Of a stretch of 64,000 nt of DNA, positions 41,441-52,510 are shown piece after piece. The notes beneath the pieces were generated by a model. That model was not told the DNA's origin, did no database searches, and saw nothing but the letters and a program-made list of their open reading frames with translations. The DNA is from Platycnemis pennipes (taxonomy: Eukaryota > Arthropoda > Insecta > Odonata > Platycnemididae): assembly GCA_933228895.1 (NCBI GenBank), contig OW121846.1:51168107-51232106 (forward strand). Direction: 5' to 3'. Position 1 is the first letter of the stretch; each line of letters opens with the position of its first letter. A program made the position numbers and the translations under genes.

Positions 41441-41984
41441 ATCAATTACCCACCCGTATTACTTGATGCCTATATCATTCGCTAATCACTGCTAGGTGTC
41501 CAAATAAAAATACAAAATTATTTTACCCTTTAAGTGTATCTTTTCTAATGTGTATCAATAAATGGATACTTAACGTCTCGTCTAAAGGGTGTGTGAGGGT
41601 CATATTATAACAAGGACAATCATTTGCCCTTGGATATAATTTTTCCCTATTCCTGTAATGTATAGCTTTAACTTTCGTGAGATATTTTGTGGCGCCACTG
41701 TTTCCATTTCTCTCACTCATATTATCATAATGCCAATAAAATTAAGAAAAATGCTTAATGTACGCAGAAGATTTGATGATGTTGCTTAGGTTTGAATAAT
41801 GCTGACTGAGAAACTGACCATATTTTCAATCGCGATATCTGTTTCTGAGACCATAAAAGAGCGATTACATTATGTATACGGACCCAAGGTTAGATTGGCC
41901 AAAATCTCAGGCACCAATCTTGGTGGGTGCCTTCTCCCAGGCACCAGTCAAAGTGGAATATTTGGTGACTGACCTAAATGAAGT
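41441..41984. other. Intergenic / possible 3' UTR
   Basis: Contains the AATAAA at about 41504. Otherwise nothing recognised. GGCACCAATCTTGG and GGCACCAGTCAAAG near 41910-41950 form a short local duplication. Confidence 0.3.
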
Positions 41985-42160
41985 ATCTTCAGTAGAGTAT
42001 GGTTTGACTTTTATGTGCATCAACCACTTCGGTACACGATCACGCACAACCTAATTTGGAACCTTAAACAAACGCGATTTACATTCCCGAGGCGGGATTC
42101 CAACCCACGACCTTTGAATTGCCAGGTCAGCGCATTACCGACATGGCTTCCGTGACTATC
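41985..42160 (-). repeat. tRNA-related SINE-like repeat
   Basis: GCGGGATTCCAACCCACGAC is the complement of a B-box region and GCGCATTACCGACATGGC that of an A-box region. The minus strand reads as a tRNA-like head about 70 bases long. Confidence 0.5.
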
Positions 42161-43015
42161 AGTGTAGTTCCTTCATTGATAAATTCTAGAAAGTTACCAC
42201 CAAGACGTAGGCAACAGGCACATGCCTGTTGGGGCGGTAATTTTCCCAATATTGGCGAGATATGTGACCCCGTTACGATTATTTGGATACGGATGAGTAT
42301 TACTGAGCAACACTTCTGACATTGTTATTATGAAGCAAGATTTTAGCGTAGTGGCTGGCTGAGTAAAATACGTGGCGAGTATGCTTTGCTTATTCTAACG
42401 AAATTTTCTTAGAAACTATCAATGAGATATTGTCGATCTAAAGGTCCATTAATTGAGTCCAGTAAATCTGAACATAACAGTCATTTGCATAACTGTCTTT
42501 TAGCTTAAAATCACTCGAAGCGATGTCATTTCTGCTCCTTCTCCGTTAATCACCTGTACGTTTAATGAAATGCATTTACCCCTATCCCACGACCCTAAAA
42601 CAATCAGTATTGCTTCCCGAAAGACCATCGGATCACAGCAAATAGCGGGCTAACCTTTGTCCCCTTATATGTGAACAGCGAATTCGTCCCTTCTGGAGTC
42701 CTGTCACAGTCGGGAGTGGGCAAATACCACCTCCCCCTACCCGCCCTCCTACTTTCTCGCCAACCCCTCACTCCACTCTCCTTCGACTTCCAAGTATCCC
42801 TTCCGTTCAGCAGTGGCCATCGCCCACTAGTTCACAGGTACACATATGTCGCACCACTACGAGTTTTCCGTCAACATGTTTTGGAGGTGATCATCGAGGT
42901 AGTGTACTGAGAGCTGTCGTGCATATGCTAGGTCAGTGAATATGTAGGTTGTTGGATATTTCAATCCTGCCGCGTCAACGCAGGTGAAATTCGCTTTAAT
43001 TGCCATGCGAATTAG
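42161..43015. other. Intergenic, nothing recognised
   Basis: A 79-codon frame at 42671-42910 has no domain. GTGAATATGTAGGTT at about 42935 recurs at 43127, flanking the next repeat. Confidence 0.35.
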
Positions 43016-43140
43016 GGATCCTGGGTAGCGTAGTGGTCTGCTATGGAATTACGCAGTGGCCCGGAAAGCCAAAGTTCTGTGGTTCGATTCCCGGTCCAGG
43101 TGAGTTTTTTCGCATGGCAATCGATGTGAATATGTAGGTT
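43016..43140 (+). repeat. tRNA-derived SINE-like repeat (family S3)
   Basis: CTGGGTAGCGTAGTGGTCTG (A box) and TGTGGTTCGATTCCCGG (B box) are in tRNA order, and CCTGG and CCAGG at the ends can pair. The spacing between boxes is too wide and no anticodon stem forms, so it is not a tRNA gene. GCCATGCGAA before it and TTCGCATGGC after it form an inverted repeat around the head. Confidence 0.6.
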
Positions 43141-43449
43141 ATTAAGTCTTGACTGCTGCTGAAATATAACCGCAAACGGCGGTATTTGTGGAAATAAAAC
43201 TGTCCACTGACCATTATAAGATGCATTTAAAATTACATTTATAAATAACAATTTACAAATACCTTCCTCTAAATACATCCCCTTATTATATGTCTTTTGC
43301 TATTCCCAAGACTTGGATCCCAGTCAAGGTAAGAAAGATTTTTTCTTCAAATTTTTCTTCACTATGTACCTAGAAAGCTTGACTATGGAATTAAAATGGC
43401 ATTGAATTTAATAAGAGTGAATGGGTGTTTTTGAATCTTCATTTAGAAG
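43141..43449. other. Intergenic
   Basis: No feature recognised. Confidence 0.3.
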
Positions 43450-43770
43450 TATGGGGTCGGGTTGGTGAGGTGGCTGGAATACTGGCCTCCCATCTCCAGG
43501 ACCCGGGTTCGAATCCCGGTAGCAGTAAAGATTTTTTTTATGGGTGTACCAGACTTGAGTGTCTCGTACTTCGGTGATTCATCCGTTGAATGTGACGTTG
43601 AACCCTGAATTCCTTGACGGGTTTTGTTTAAAATAGGTTGATGCCGACACCGGATTTCGTACCACCCTTTCTCCATGCCTGAAGCATTCTTTCCTCTGCA
43701 CAATTACCCACCTATCCGAGATGGCACAAATACCTGTTCTCGAATCCCACCCCCGCACAAGGATAGATAT
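43450..43770 (+). repeat. tRNA-derived SINE-like repeat (family S2), about 320 bp
   Basis: GGTTGGTGAGGTGGCTGG (A-box-like), then GACCCGGGTTCGAATCCCGG (B box GGTTCGAATCC), gives a clear Pol III promoter layout. The body has GTGTACCAGACTTGAGT, TTGATGCCGACACCGGATTT and CACCTATCCGAGATGGC. The same order of blocks recurs at 49575-49880. Confidence 0.75.
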
Positions 43771-44049
43771 TTTGTCCCTTTTAAGCATAGAGCATTTGGT
43801 GAGAAATCATTCCTTCAAGCATCGTTTTAGTAATTCTCTCATGTTCTTCCATTTCAATGGTCGCTGCTGGAAAACGAATCACGCGTGGGTTTCGATGGTT
43901 CCGAAGTTACATTTCGTGCGCGCCCATATGGCTTAGGTTTACATTTTCTCAGAGTTCCTTTGAACTAAAGTCTCATATCATCCAACTTGCTCGCTTTTTA
44001 AAATGTGTGTGGCGTTCATCACATTACAGTATGGTGAATTTTGCTCATT
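43771..44049. other. Intergenic
   Basis: No feature recognised. Confidence 0.3.
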
Positions 44050-44130
44050 GCATGCCCTTCATCTACATTTACATAGTGCCTTGCTAACCACCACAAGAAC
44101 CTATGGCAAGGGATGACTCTACACTAGTCA
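44050..44130 (-). repeat. L2 3' tail, minus strand, degraded
   Basis: CATCTACATTTACATAGTGC, CTTGCTAACCACCACAAG and TATGGCAAGGGATGACTC, in tail order. Confidence 0.6.
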
Positions 44131-45129
44131 TGCCATAGAGGAAACAATACAATCGATTTCATATGCATTACCAGCTCCACTGACAAGCTTCTTTAGTTAT
44201 TATCGATATATTTCATACAAATGGTACATAAGTTGAACGATTATTTTGAAGAAACGTTCATAGCCGAAGAACGTAAACATATACTTTAAAGCCTCGGAAA
44301 TACGGAACGAGACATTACTATCCTAGGTAGAAGTCGTTTAAATTCACCTAAAAATAATGAAGCTTCGCTTGCCATACAGCTTCCAGTTTCAGACAAAACC
44401 TTTAACCGCCAACGGCAGCGCTACGCATCAATTTATAATGAGTTTGACGCCACTCTCAATTCTTCTCAAAGCCAACCATCACCATATTTCTTTTCTTTCA
44501 CGTCCATCATTATTTGCACTGCACAAGGCCTTCCTTTACATCTTTCAATCCCTTTTCCTATCAAAATCTGTCTTTATGAGCCCGTCACGTCTCGAGATAT
44601 ATCTTATTAGGTGATCGCATTCATTTTTCCAGATTTCTTTTTTCCTATTCTCCTTAGAGCCTCTTTTATGTTCATCATTGGACTATTTATTTAGTATATC
44701 CACTCTGCCTTCATGTCTTTCCAGCTACATCATATTTCAAGTGACTCCAGTCTTGCATTTTCTGAAGCTGAGTGTATGCACTTCATCTTTCAACTACCGG
44801 TCCCATTGACTGATCAGCAAGTTTGGTGAAGCCGAGCTCATACATTTTCCCATAAAAATTTGTTATAATTTATAAAGTAATAGTTTTTCTTACGATAGTT
44901 ATTTCTAAATATAGAATGTACGGGTCATATATGGCTCAATAAAATTTGGCCAAGTATTTTTCAGGCATCCAGGTATAATTTCTATCTTGAAAGTCTATCA
45001 AAATGAGTACTTCTAAAAACATAAAGTATAAATGAGGAACATGTTAACCATTACAGCTAAAAAGTCTATTTGTGTCAGGTTCCTTCATGTTTGATGTGGG
45101 GTTTGATCTAATGATGAGCTAGGAATTAT
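44131..45129. other. Intergenic, nothing recognised
   Basis: AT-rich, with an 85-codon frame at 44357-44614 of no recognised type. Confidence 0.35.
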
Positions 45130-45345
45130 TGTTCCCAGGGTACCGTAATGAATCCTTAGCACTTGTAGATTTTTCGATGGCATCGTATGAAGTATGGAAG
45201 CACATCACTTCGGACATTGGACGTACCGTAAAAATACTCTCCATACAACGCTTAAGTAGGAACCGATACACTAATGGAAAATCTGTACCACTGAGGGATT
45301 TGAACCTGACCCCTCGGCATGGAAAACCAGTACTCTGTAAACCAC
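45130..45345 (-). repeat. SINE-like repeat (family S1), diverged
   Basis: The right half matches S1: ACTCTCCATACAACGCTTAA, AATGGAAAATCTGTACCACT and GAGGGATTTGAACCTGACCC, the latter being the complement of a worn B box. The left half is less clear. Confidence 0.5.
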
Positions 45346-45399
45346 ACCAACCCTATTCCTGTGCATTTGGGGTACACTACGTCATGCATCTCTCTGACA

Positions 45400-45680
45400 T
45401 TGAGGTATAGATAATAAAAAGTTACAGAAAAGGAACTGAGAGAAGAAAACATAAACCAGACCCATATGCATATCGAGATACACTATGTGACTAACAGAGA
45501 ACTTCTGAGAAGATAAGGAGATAGAAGAAGTTAGTGAAAATTCTGGAAAGAAGACGGGACCAATCTTTCGGACATACCTTGGAATATGAGCGTCTGATGA
45601 AGACATCCGGTGACAGAAAGTCGAATGGAAAGCGAAGGCTTTAGGTAAAATACATGTATATGTAAGTGAAGGGTGTAGAA
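45400..45680 (+). pseudogene. Highly decayed RTE-like LINE 3' fragment
   Basis: One frame reads ILERRRDQSFGHTLEYERLM followed by KTSGDRKSNGKRRL and KYMYM. It aligns in order with the LKRRRNNLIGHILRHDSLM, KGKVNGKIGK and RMRYMEK motifs of the copy at 52511-54010. Only about 90 codons can be traced. Confidence 0.55.
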
Positions 45681-46920
45681 GTGAAGAATAATTAGTGCAT
45701 ACGTAAGTTATTCGGTTGAGTAATCGCGTGGAGAACGGTGATAAACAAGCCGACGCCGGATAAATAGCACTGATGACTGATATTATCCCCATTTTAATGG
45801 CTTAGCTAATTAGGACATTCATGTCCTTCCTCAAATTTCACCAGTGACACATTCAAGACGTTAAACTATGGCTTTTCCCGTTGACTGGCAACAGATTTAG
45901 AGGAAGAAACTTTAGTCACCTCTAAATGCTAGCAGTCAGTCAGAGTGAGGAGTGATCAGGTCATGACCGAACGTAATTAGCTGGAATAGATAAGTGTGGA
46001 GACAGACTGATTCCTCATAGGAGACGTTTAGAGAAGGGGGAAATATTCTTTGTTATTTTCAGAAGTGTTAACAAAGGGACTTTGGAGGCTAAGAATGTTT
46101 TGAGTGTCGGGGTAAAATGTCTAACATTAAGCAAGGTATAAGTGTAGAGGCAGGGTAAATTTGGCGAAAATGAGCTAGGTTGGAAGGTATTAGGACTAGA
46201 GCTAGTTTCCAAACCTTTTCTTCTTTTTAACTGTTCCTACCCTTAATGACCGGGCCATTCCCTGAGAGAACCGCCACAGCGTTCTAACAACCAATCTTAA
46301 TTAAAGCAACCCTGTTCAGCAAGTTATTGCACAAATGTAAATGTCTTCCCTACGTTATAGGGTGTCAAAAACATCTTATCTTCTTTCCAGCATATAAACC
46401 ATTCTAGGATTATCATTAAAACTATTGTAATGGCAAACTGTGGAAGGACTTTGAATGGTGTGTCTTAAAACCAAATAATGAGTTGACTTACGCAGCTATC
46501 AATGGCAACTAAGCTCAAAGTTTATCTTAAGAAGCTTATTGGACCTATGGTGGCATCCTCTTAAAATAACTATCGATATTACAATAACTCATAAATTAAA
46601 ATATCATGAATACGCGGAATATCTAAAGGATCTGTCCCAAAAAATTATGTTTTCTAAATCCATTCTTCTGACAAACATCCATTCTACCAAGATGAGTATG
46701 TGCATACTTACTTATTAAGCTCTTTCTCTTTGTTTATTTATTTTCTATCAATCTTTATCTATGGCACTTATTATTATTTTACGCCCATAAAATATCTCAG
46801 GAGTTTTCAAGTGCCGAAAGACCTATAATAGAAGCTTTAAAAGGAAATCTCCTGCCGTGAGCATAAAAGAAACAAAGCAAGTAATGTTAACTTCTACGGT
46901 TATCTCAATCTTATTACTTG
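45681..46920. other. Intergenic, nothing recognised
   Basis: Frames up to 65 codons, no motif. Confidence 0.35.
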
Positions 46921-47346
46921 TTAGAAATGTGTTCTGTTATTAAAATAGAAATAATCCGCTGAAGTGCCAAAATGCCACACTATTTTTGATGATAAGGTAG
47001 TTTTAAGCGCGGTTATTTTTAGCATATCAGGCATGGATAAAGTAGGCGAAATATGACTACTTCCGGTGCGCCGCTCACTTGCGATAGGTTTAAACTTTAT
47101 TCCGGAAGCTTCGTCGCAGTCAATAAAATACCTCGCTGAATCCACAATTCCTGATAGAATCAATGCGCCATGCAACTTTTCCTTTAAATCCTCGAAGTAT
47201 TGCCGTGGACTCGGGGCGGGAGGCCGTGTGTAGCTTCCACCGATGGTGCAATTTTCCCAGGCGATCGGCGCCTTAGTCGACTGTAAAGAAAAAGAATCTT
47301 CCATATGCCGAGTGTCGACTATTGTTCCCCCAGCAATGGCCTTCAA
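46921..47346 (-). CDS. Unrecognised ORF, 141 codons
   Basis: The longest frame in this part of the window that is not from a LINE. It encodes MKAIAGGTIVDTRHMEDSFS at the start, then TRPPAPSPRQYFEDLKEKLHG, and a C-terminal half rich in serine and threonine. I see no domain, signal peptide or membrane segment. The DNA is more G+C-rich (47040-47350) than its flanks, and the ORF end runs into AT-rich DNA, which suggests that at most the first about 95 codons could be exon. It may also be a chance ORF. Confidence 0.2.
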   Translation of the reverse strand: MKAIAGGTIVDTRHMEDSFSLQSTKAPIAWENCTIGGSYTRPPAPSPRQYFEDLKEKLHGALILSGIVDSARYFIDCDEASGIKFKPIASERRTGSSHISPTLSMPDMLKITALKTTLSSKIVWHFGTSADYFYFNNRTHF

Positions 47347-47766
47347 CCAAAGTTGGGGGCAAAAACTCGAGGATGCCTTTTTTTTGCGAAATCAACCGGC
47401 TCTGGTGTTTTCTATTCCTTTTTACTTTCATTCACCCCCTGAGTGACAAAGTCGATACTAGTTTCCTAGAGCGACGCTTTTTTTTCCCCGATGCTCCTTT
47501 TTATATCTCCGACGGTGCTGCAAGCTACTGCAGAAAGCGTAAGAGAAAATGCGCGCTTCGTCTCCCGTCATCCACTTTTCGCTCACCACCCTACTATTTC
47601 GGTGATACGCTGACGTGTATCGAAATTAGTCTCGACATCTGAATCCTAGGAGTGGGCGATTGATGCCGAAAATGGAACCGTGTTCCTCTCAACATAGTCT
47701 TCTGATATATGCAGCTGACAATCATTTATATGCATCAAATTTTTAGGCTCACCTTGGTGAAACCAC
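47347..47766. other. Intergenic, nothing recognised
   Basis: No supported feature. Confidence 0.35.
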
Positions 47767-47943
47767 ATTGCGATAGTTTGGAAATAATTTCACTTAGTAA
47801 TATTCCAAGGAAAGAGTTTTATTTCTTCCAACCCATTATCGTGACCTTCATAATGACTGTGTAGTAGTCAAAACCCTGGGTTGGAAGAAACAAAGCTCTC
47901 TGTGGAATATTACTAAGTGAAATTATTTCCAACCTATCACAAT
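47767..47943. repeat. Long inverted repeat (arms about 68 bp)
   Basis: Arm 47767-47835 pairs with 47877-47943 around a 41-base spacer. The core TTTCACTTAGTAATATTCCA is matched exactly, and the outer and inner parts (GATAG-TTGGAAATAA and TTTCTTCCAACCCA) match with few differences. Possibly a foldback or MITE copy. Confidence 0.9.
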
Positions 47944-48073
47944 CCTTTTTTGCAGCAAAGATTATTGCATTATGTTTCGACGTATTTTGCCATCAAGTTG
48001 TTGCAAATCTTTCCGAATATAGCTTAGCTTCCTACTTGAATCAACTTGCTTACATTACATTGGCATAATAAAC
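47944..48073. other. Spacer between two inverted repeats
   Basis: No feature recognised. Confidence 0.3.
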
Positions 48074-48174
48074 AACAAGATATGGCACTTATATCAGGTA
48101 CCTGATGATGGCTTAACCGCTGAAACGCGTTGTACCACTAATAAAAACCTGTGGAATAAGTGCCATATCTTGTT
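48074..48174. repeat. Inverted repeat (19-bp perfect arms, 63-base spacer)
   Basis: Arms AACAAGATATGGCACTTAT (48074-48092) and its exact complement (48156-48174). The spacer holds the motif CTGATGATGGCTTAACCGC and GAAACGCGTTGTACC, which looks like the inside of a dispersed repeat. Imperfect pairing continues outward. Confidence 0.88.
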
Positions 48175-49229
48175 CTTTATCATAATATCATTCCACTACG
48201 TCTCGCCGGACACAGTTACGTTAATTTGGCATGTTTAAGGTTCGCATTGATGGATGTGAAAAAAAGTGAAAACCACTTGCCTACTGACTATAATATCACA
48301 GATTCAATTCTCGATGCTTATTGCAAACTGAAACAGGGATTTCTGACATGCCTGCATAAACTTTTGATGATACAGAGGCCAAAGGAGCAACGTTCACTGA
48401 GTAAATGTAGTGTCTGCTCTTTTCTGTGCATTATAATAGCACTGGGAAAAGTAAGAATTACTCTGATTGAATGCGGAGAAATGTGATAGATATAATAATG
48501 CAAAGGCTTAAAATCGCTAGGTTAAATCTATTTATGTATTGCAATTCGGATGACTAGGGTGATGAATGAGATATAAGTCATACTCTTCCTTGTTGGCTTC
48601 AGTTTGTCGTATTACACAACATTCAATTGGAATTCTAAAATTCTTCCAATGTCCTTGCCTAGTATAATAACAGATAGTTGACACTCATATCTGTGATTAT
48701 ATTTTATCATATTCTTTCAGCAAAATTTGAACGCAGCATGCATATACATAATTGTATATAAAGGCAAAATATAATTGAACCGTAATATATCTGAGAAATC
48801 TTTTCTGCATTATGTGTTCAGAAATTGAGAATAATTCCTTGAGTCGAGGTGCCCGTAGCTGTCAAAATGTTTGCTATAAGTTTTTGCCGAAAGCTTTTGT
48901 GTACATCTCATATTAATGTAATTGACAACAATGACTACTAACGTGCATTTAGACACCTTCATGTTTCTTTCATACAGCGATTTGGTGGAAAATATTCAGG
49001 GTAAATTAAACAATAAGACGTATTTAATGCGTTTTTTTAAAAGGGAAACAACTAATATTCCTGGTTTTGCACTATAAATGCTCACTTAGCTGACATAAGG
49101 ATCCGTTCTTGAGTATAAGTGACACCTATCATACCGAGAGCTCGAAATTTCATTTTATGAGAGCCTGGAGTCACTTTCTCACCGCATGGTCGCTCCGATC
49201 TTCTCGTTAAGAGACCATGTATCTACTTA
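48175..49229. other. Intergenic, nothing recognised
   Basis: A 108-codon plus-strand frame starts inside the preceding inverted repeat and has no recognised domain. Not called. Confidence 0.3.
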
Positions 49230-49290
49230 AATATCTACTTTTGCTGAATGCCCTGTCAGCCTGTGGCAGGGGATGAGCCATTGCCAGACT
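49230..49290 (-). repeat. L2 3' tail, very degraded
   Basis: AATATCTACTTTTGCTGAAT, GCCCTGTCAGCC and TGTGGCAGGGGATGAGCC, in tail order with the hairpin loop lost. Confidence 0.45.
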
Positions 49291-49574
49291 TACAAAAGGA
49301 AGGCATATGCTACCAAAAGTTATACTACTGCGTAGTGAAAAACTGATATTTTTTAAACCACGAATAAACAATGTTTGTGCTTTTTAATTTTTGACGAATG
49401 ACACCTCGTAGAGTAAATTGTATTTAACTCCTATTATTTTTCAAAAAATTGCCACCCATTTCTTATAGTTATCAGACTATATTGACACATTTTTATCTTA
49501 ATTTGAATAATAAAATGGTCTAATAGCAATAAAATGTATAAAATTTCTCTCAGACTTTTATTTCTTCTTATTAA

Positions 49575-49880
49575 TCGGATTGTTTAGGTAGCTGGAGTAT
49601 TGGCCCTTCCATCCCGAGGGTCCAAGCTTGAATTCTGGCATAGGAGCTGATCTTTCATTGGTATACTGGCCCCTACTTGAGTACTGTATGAAGAATACTT
49701 CGGGTACATTAATCCTTTGGTCGAATGGTACGTTACACTTTGGACACCTTGATGCCTTTCATTGAAAGCAGGCCTATGGCGACACCGGGTTTCTCTTCAC
49801 CCTTCCTCCTTTTCGTGAAAATTTTCTAACACCTATCCACCTATCCTAAATGGCGGAAGTGACCTTATTTCCGGACCCCG
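49575..49880 (+). repeat. tRNA-derived SINE-like repeat (family S2), second copy
   Basis: TTTAGGTAGCTGGAGTATTGG, then GGGTCCAAGCTTGAATTCTGG (worn B box), then TACTTGAGTACTGTATGAAG, CTATGGCGACACCGGGTTTC and ACCTATCCACCTATCC, matching 43450-43770 block by block. Confidence 0.7.
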
Positions 49881-50029
49881 AATAAATAGCTAACTCTTAT
49901 TTCTCATTACACACACTCCTTACATTTCCTATTAGTTTCAGAATTAAGGTTGAACAAATATATTTCCTCTTCAAGAAGGTCCTGTCCAGCAAAATTTCAA
50001 ATTAGATCAATTGTAAATAAAATGTTTAA

Positions 50030-50290
50030 GAGGTGCTTGGTCACTCATTGATCACTCCATGTTGGGCTGCCTCCTGGAGGTCACGGGTTTTAATGCCGGG
50101 AGAGGCCTTTGAGCATATCCAAGCAACTTCAAGCTGGGTTACCTTCTGGATTAGAGATATTTCTGGGAAAGGAACTGGTGATGATGGTGATGAACTGGTG
50201 GTCATATGTGATTTTCGCACGCTCCTGGGCCTTATATTTTGTGAGATCTACCCTCCTTGGCCAGACTTTGGGTTGAATACAACCCCTAAA
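50030..50290 (+). repeat. tRNA-related SINE-like repeat, diverged
   Basis: GGTGCTTGGTCACTCATTG and GGTCACGGGTTTTAATGCCGG resemble A and B boxes in order. The body does not clearly match S2 or S1. Confidence 0.45.
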
Positions 50291-50979
50291 ATGTTAAAGA
50301 AAAAAACCCCACGAAATAGAAACAGATATGACGACTTAAGCCAATAATAACTGTGCTCATGCCCATGCAGGCTTTCTATTGCTAAACAAGTGTTTAATCT
50401 GACACTACAACTTTTCCATTCAATCAACGCTTCTTTGGCAGATGTATTCCTACATTTATAACAAACTAATTGTCAATTTTCCAATATTTTTTTTCTACTC
50501 CATACGTCCCATGCATATCACCGCGAGCAAACCATTTTGTGTAGCCTAAAAGAAAATGAAGTGTTGGTATCATAGAATTAATGGAGTGAGCGATAATGGG
50601 CCATCATTGCGATGCTTATATCAGTTGCAATTAGTTATTACGGTGTATTTATTTGTTCCCTATTAGATATAGTAAATTTAGACTACATTCACTGAGGTAA
50701 CATCGAATAGCCATAAATACATGACAGCCTACGATTCCATGTTCTAGGTCCTTTGCGAATTCGAAAGTAATATGGAATATACTCCGAAACCCCGCATTAG
50801 TAAAGTCTTTTTCTTAGAGAGCATATTTTTCTGGACATGTGCATTCCATCGACACTGGAATAGTAGTAGCCTTGTATTTAAGGTGCTCCAACGGCTGAGG
50901 TTACATTGCACCGTGTATCCTAACCCTAGGATATCTAAGATCATAACCCTAGGAAAAACACAATATCCATTTCCTATGC
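50291..50979. other. Intergenic, nothing recognised
   Basis: Only short frames. CCTAACCCTAGGATATC and ATAACCCTAGGA occur in close tandem near 50920-50955. Confidence 0.35.
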
Positions 50980-51050
50980 TGGATTGAACTGCGAGTTTGG
51001 ATTCTCAGGCCAATGCGTTACTGACCTAGCTATCTCGGCTAGATTTGGAT
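50980..51050 (-). repeat. tRNA-like SINE head, minus strand
   Basis: GATTGAACTGCGAGTTTGG (B-box complement) and GCGTTACTGACCTAGCTATC (A-box complement). The same pairing is seen at 61975-62045. Confidence 0.4.
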
Positions 51051-51254
51051 GAATTTTAATAGTTTGTAATACCTGAGAACACTTTCAGTGTATCTGCACA
51101 GCATATGATACAGATAAAATGTATTCAAAAGCGTAAACGTTTGCCAAAATGTGTTATAATTGAATTTAGGCTTTGTGTATGATGATAACTGAGGAAGATA
51201 AGCTATCATGAAATGAATCTTAGATTTAAATATTTATTAATATTTTACTTGTTG

Positions 51255-51990
51255 CAGTAAAGTAACATCCACCTCCGAGTCTCCGGCTAGCATCAGGTTT
51301 CGTTGACGCCATCATTGCCGGAGACTCGAGAGGGGTCGCTCGTAAGGGTAGCCACGTCCACCACCATCGGATAGGTGGCTACCCAGAATTAGAGTCATGC
51401 GCACATAGCAGGCGGAGGGACCCGAGAAGGACAGCCTTCTGCATTGCACTTGCAAGTACACCCGCTCGCGCCCTGCATGCTAGGATGCACTTGAGATTCT
51501 CAACCAGTGAGCTCTTGACACCACCAAGCACGCCCTAGATGAGGACTACCACGTTCACAGAGTAGCCCGCGTACATTTGCCGGAGTTCACACAGTAGATC
51601 TTGATTTTTAGTCCTTTTTTCCATCTCCTTCGCTGCCATGTTCGTTTCGGCCTGTGCCTAAAACTCGATCACGAACATGGCATGTGAGAGATTGTCGAGG
51701 AGAAGGTTATCAGGCTTCGTCGCCTCCAATTGCCTGGTGGAGGAGAATGAATAACTCCACCAGATCTTACACTTATCATTCTCCACGACGGACTCGATGT
51801 CTCCTGGGGCGTAAGGCAGCACCGGATTCGCGTCTGTGCCGTAATGGTGTCTTAGGTAGTAGTGCAACACCCGAAGAGCCGAGTTGTGCCGGTTTATGAA
51901 TGCGTTCTTCGCATAAAAGCTGCAGCCAAGGCGTAGATGACCTAAAGTTTCCGGCTGCCTTCGACACGCTCTGCATCTCGTGTCCGTCAC
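51255..51990 (-). pseudogene. C-terminus of a LINE with restriction-like endonuclease (R2/R4/NeSL type)
   Basis: The minus strand encodes TRCRACRRQPETLGHLRLGC with a downstream RHN, the Cys-Cys-His-Cys knuckle that precedes the restriction-like endonuclease of R2-group LINEs. It then has KPDNLLLDNLSHAMFVIEF, the place of the PD-D/E catalytic motif. After a stop the same order continues with a DLLCELRQMYAGYSVNVVV block and CRARAGVLASAMQKAVLLGS, the usual last 100 residues of such proteins. The RT domain is missing, so the copy is 5'-truncated, and two stops (near 51658 and 51540) show it is dead. It is a third LINE type in this window, distinct from the APE-type L2 and the RTE copies. I cannot name the clade more precisely. 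Confidence 0.78.
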
Positions 51991-51999
51991 GTTTTCCCC

Positions 52000-52510
52000 A
52001 AAGATGAGTTTATTATTATGATTTTATTATAATTATTATTACTTAAATAATTCTTAGATTTAAAGATATATCATTAAGTGAATCTTATATTTCAATAGAA
52101 AATTTTCTCTAGAAAAAAAGATGTTTTCGAAAAAACTACGCTTTTCGGGTTTAGGATGTAAGGGAAGTCAGTTCCTTAGTCAGTTCCAGGGAAGGAACTG
52201 GCCTCAAAAACGATCCTAAAATAGTACGAGAAAAGATGTCTATTGCTTCAACCACGTTCAAATACTTGATTTATCCCAAGTACTAAATAAAATAGATTAA
52301 TATTAACAGACTTTAACCTTCAATTCCCCTTTGAAGTTCGGAAACGTGCCTTTAGCCTACAACCATTTTCTGCGGCTGATTTTAATCAATTACTCTTTTC
52401 TCGGTGTAACAAATACGTACGTTGACAAAGAGCAAAATATCGCTATCTAAAGACGTGCTTTCCAATGTTCTGCCAATAATATGAGCTCATATTCCAAACA
52501 CTACCGTTAA
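52000..52510. other. Intergenic, AT-rich
   Basis: AT-rich with TTATTATTATGATT near 52010. No gene recognised. Confidence 0.35.

Noticed and set aside
43016..43100. Possible tRNA gene
   Set aside because: A and B boxes are present but the spacing is too long and no anticodon stem can be drawn. It reads better as a SINE head.
48160..48486. 108-codon plus-strand ORF
   Set aside because: It begins inside the inverted repeat at 48074-48174 and shows no domain or coding signal.
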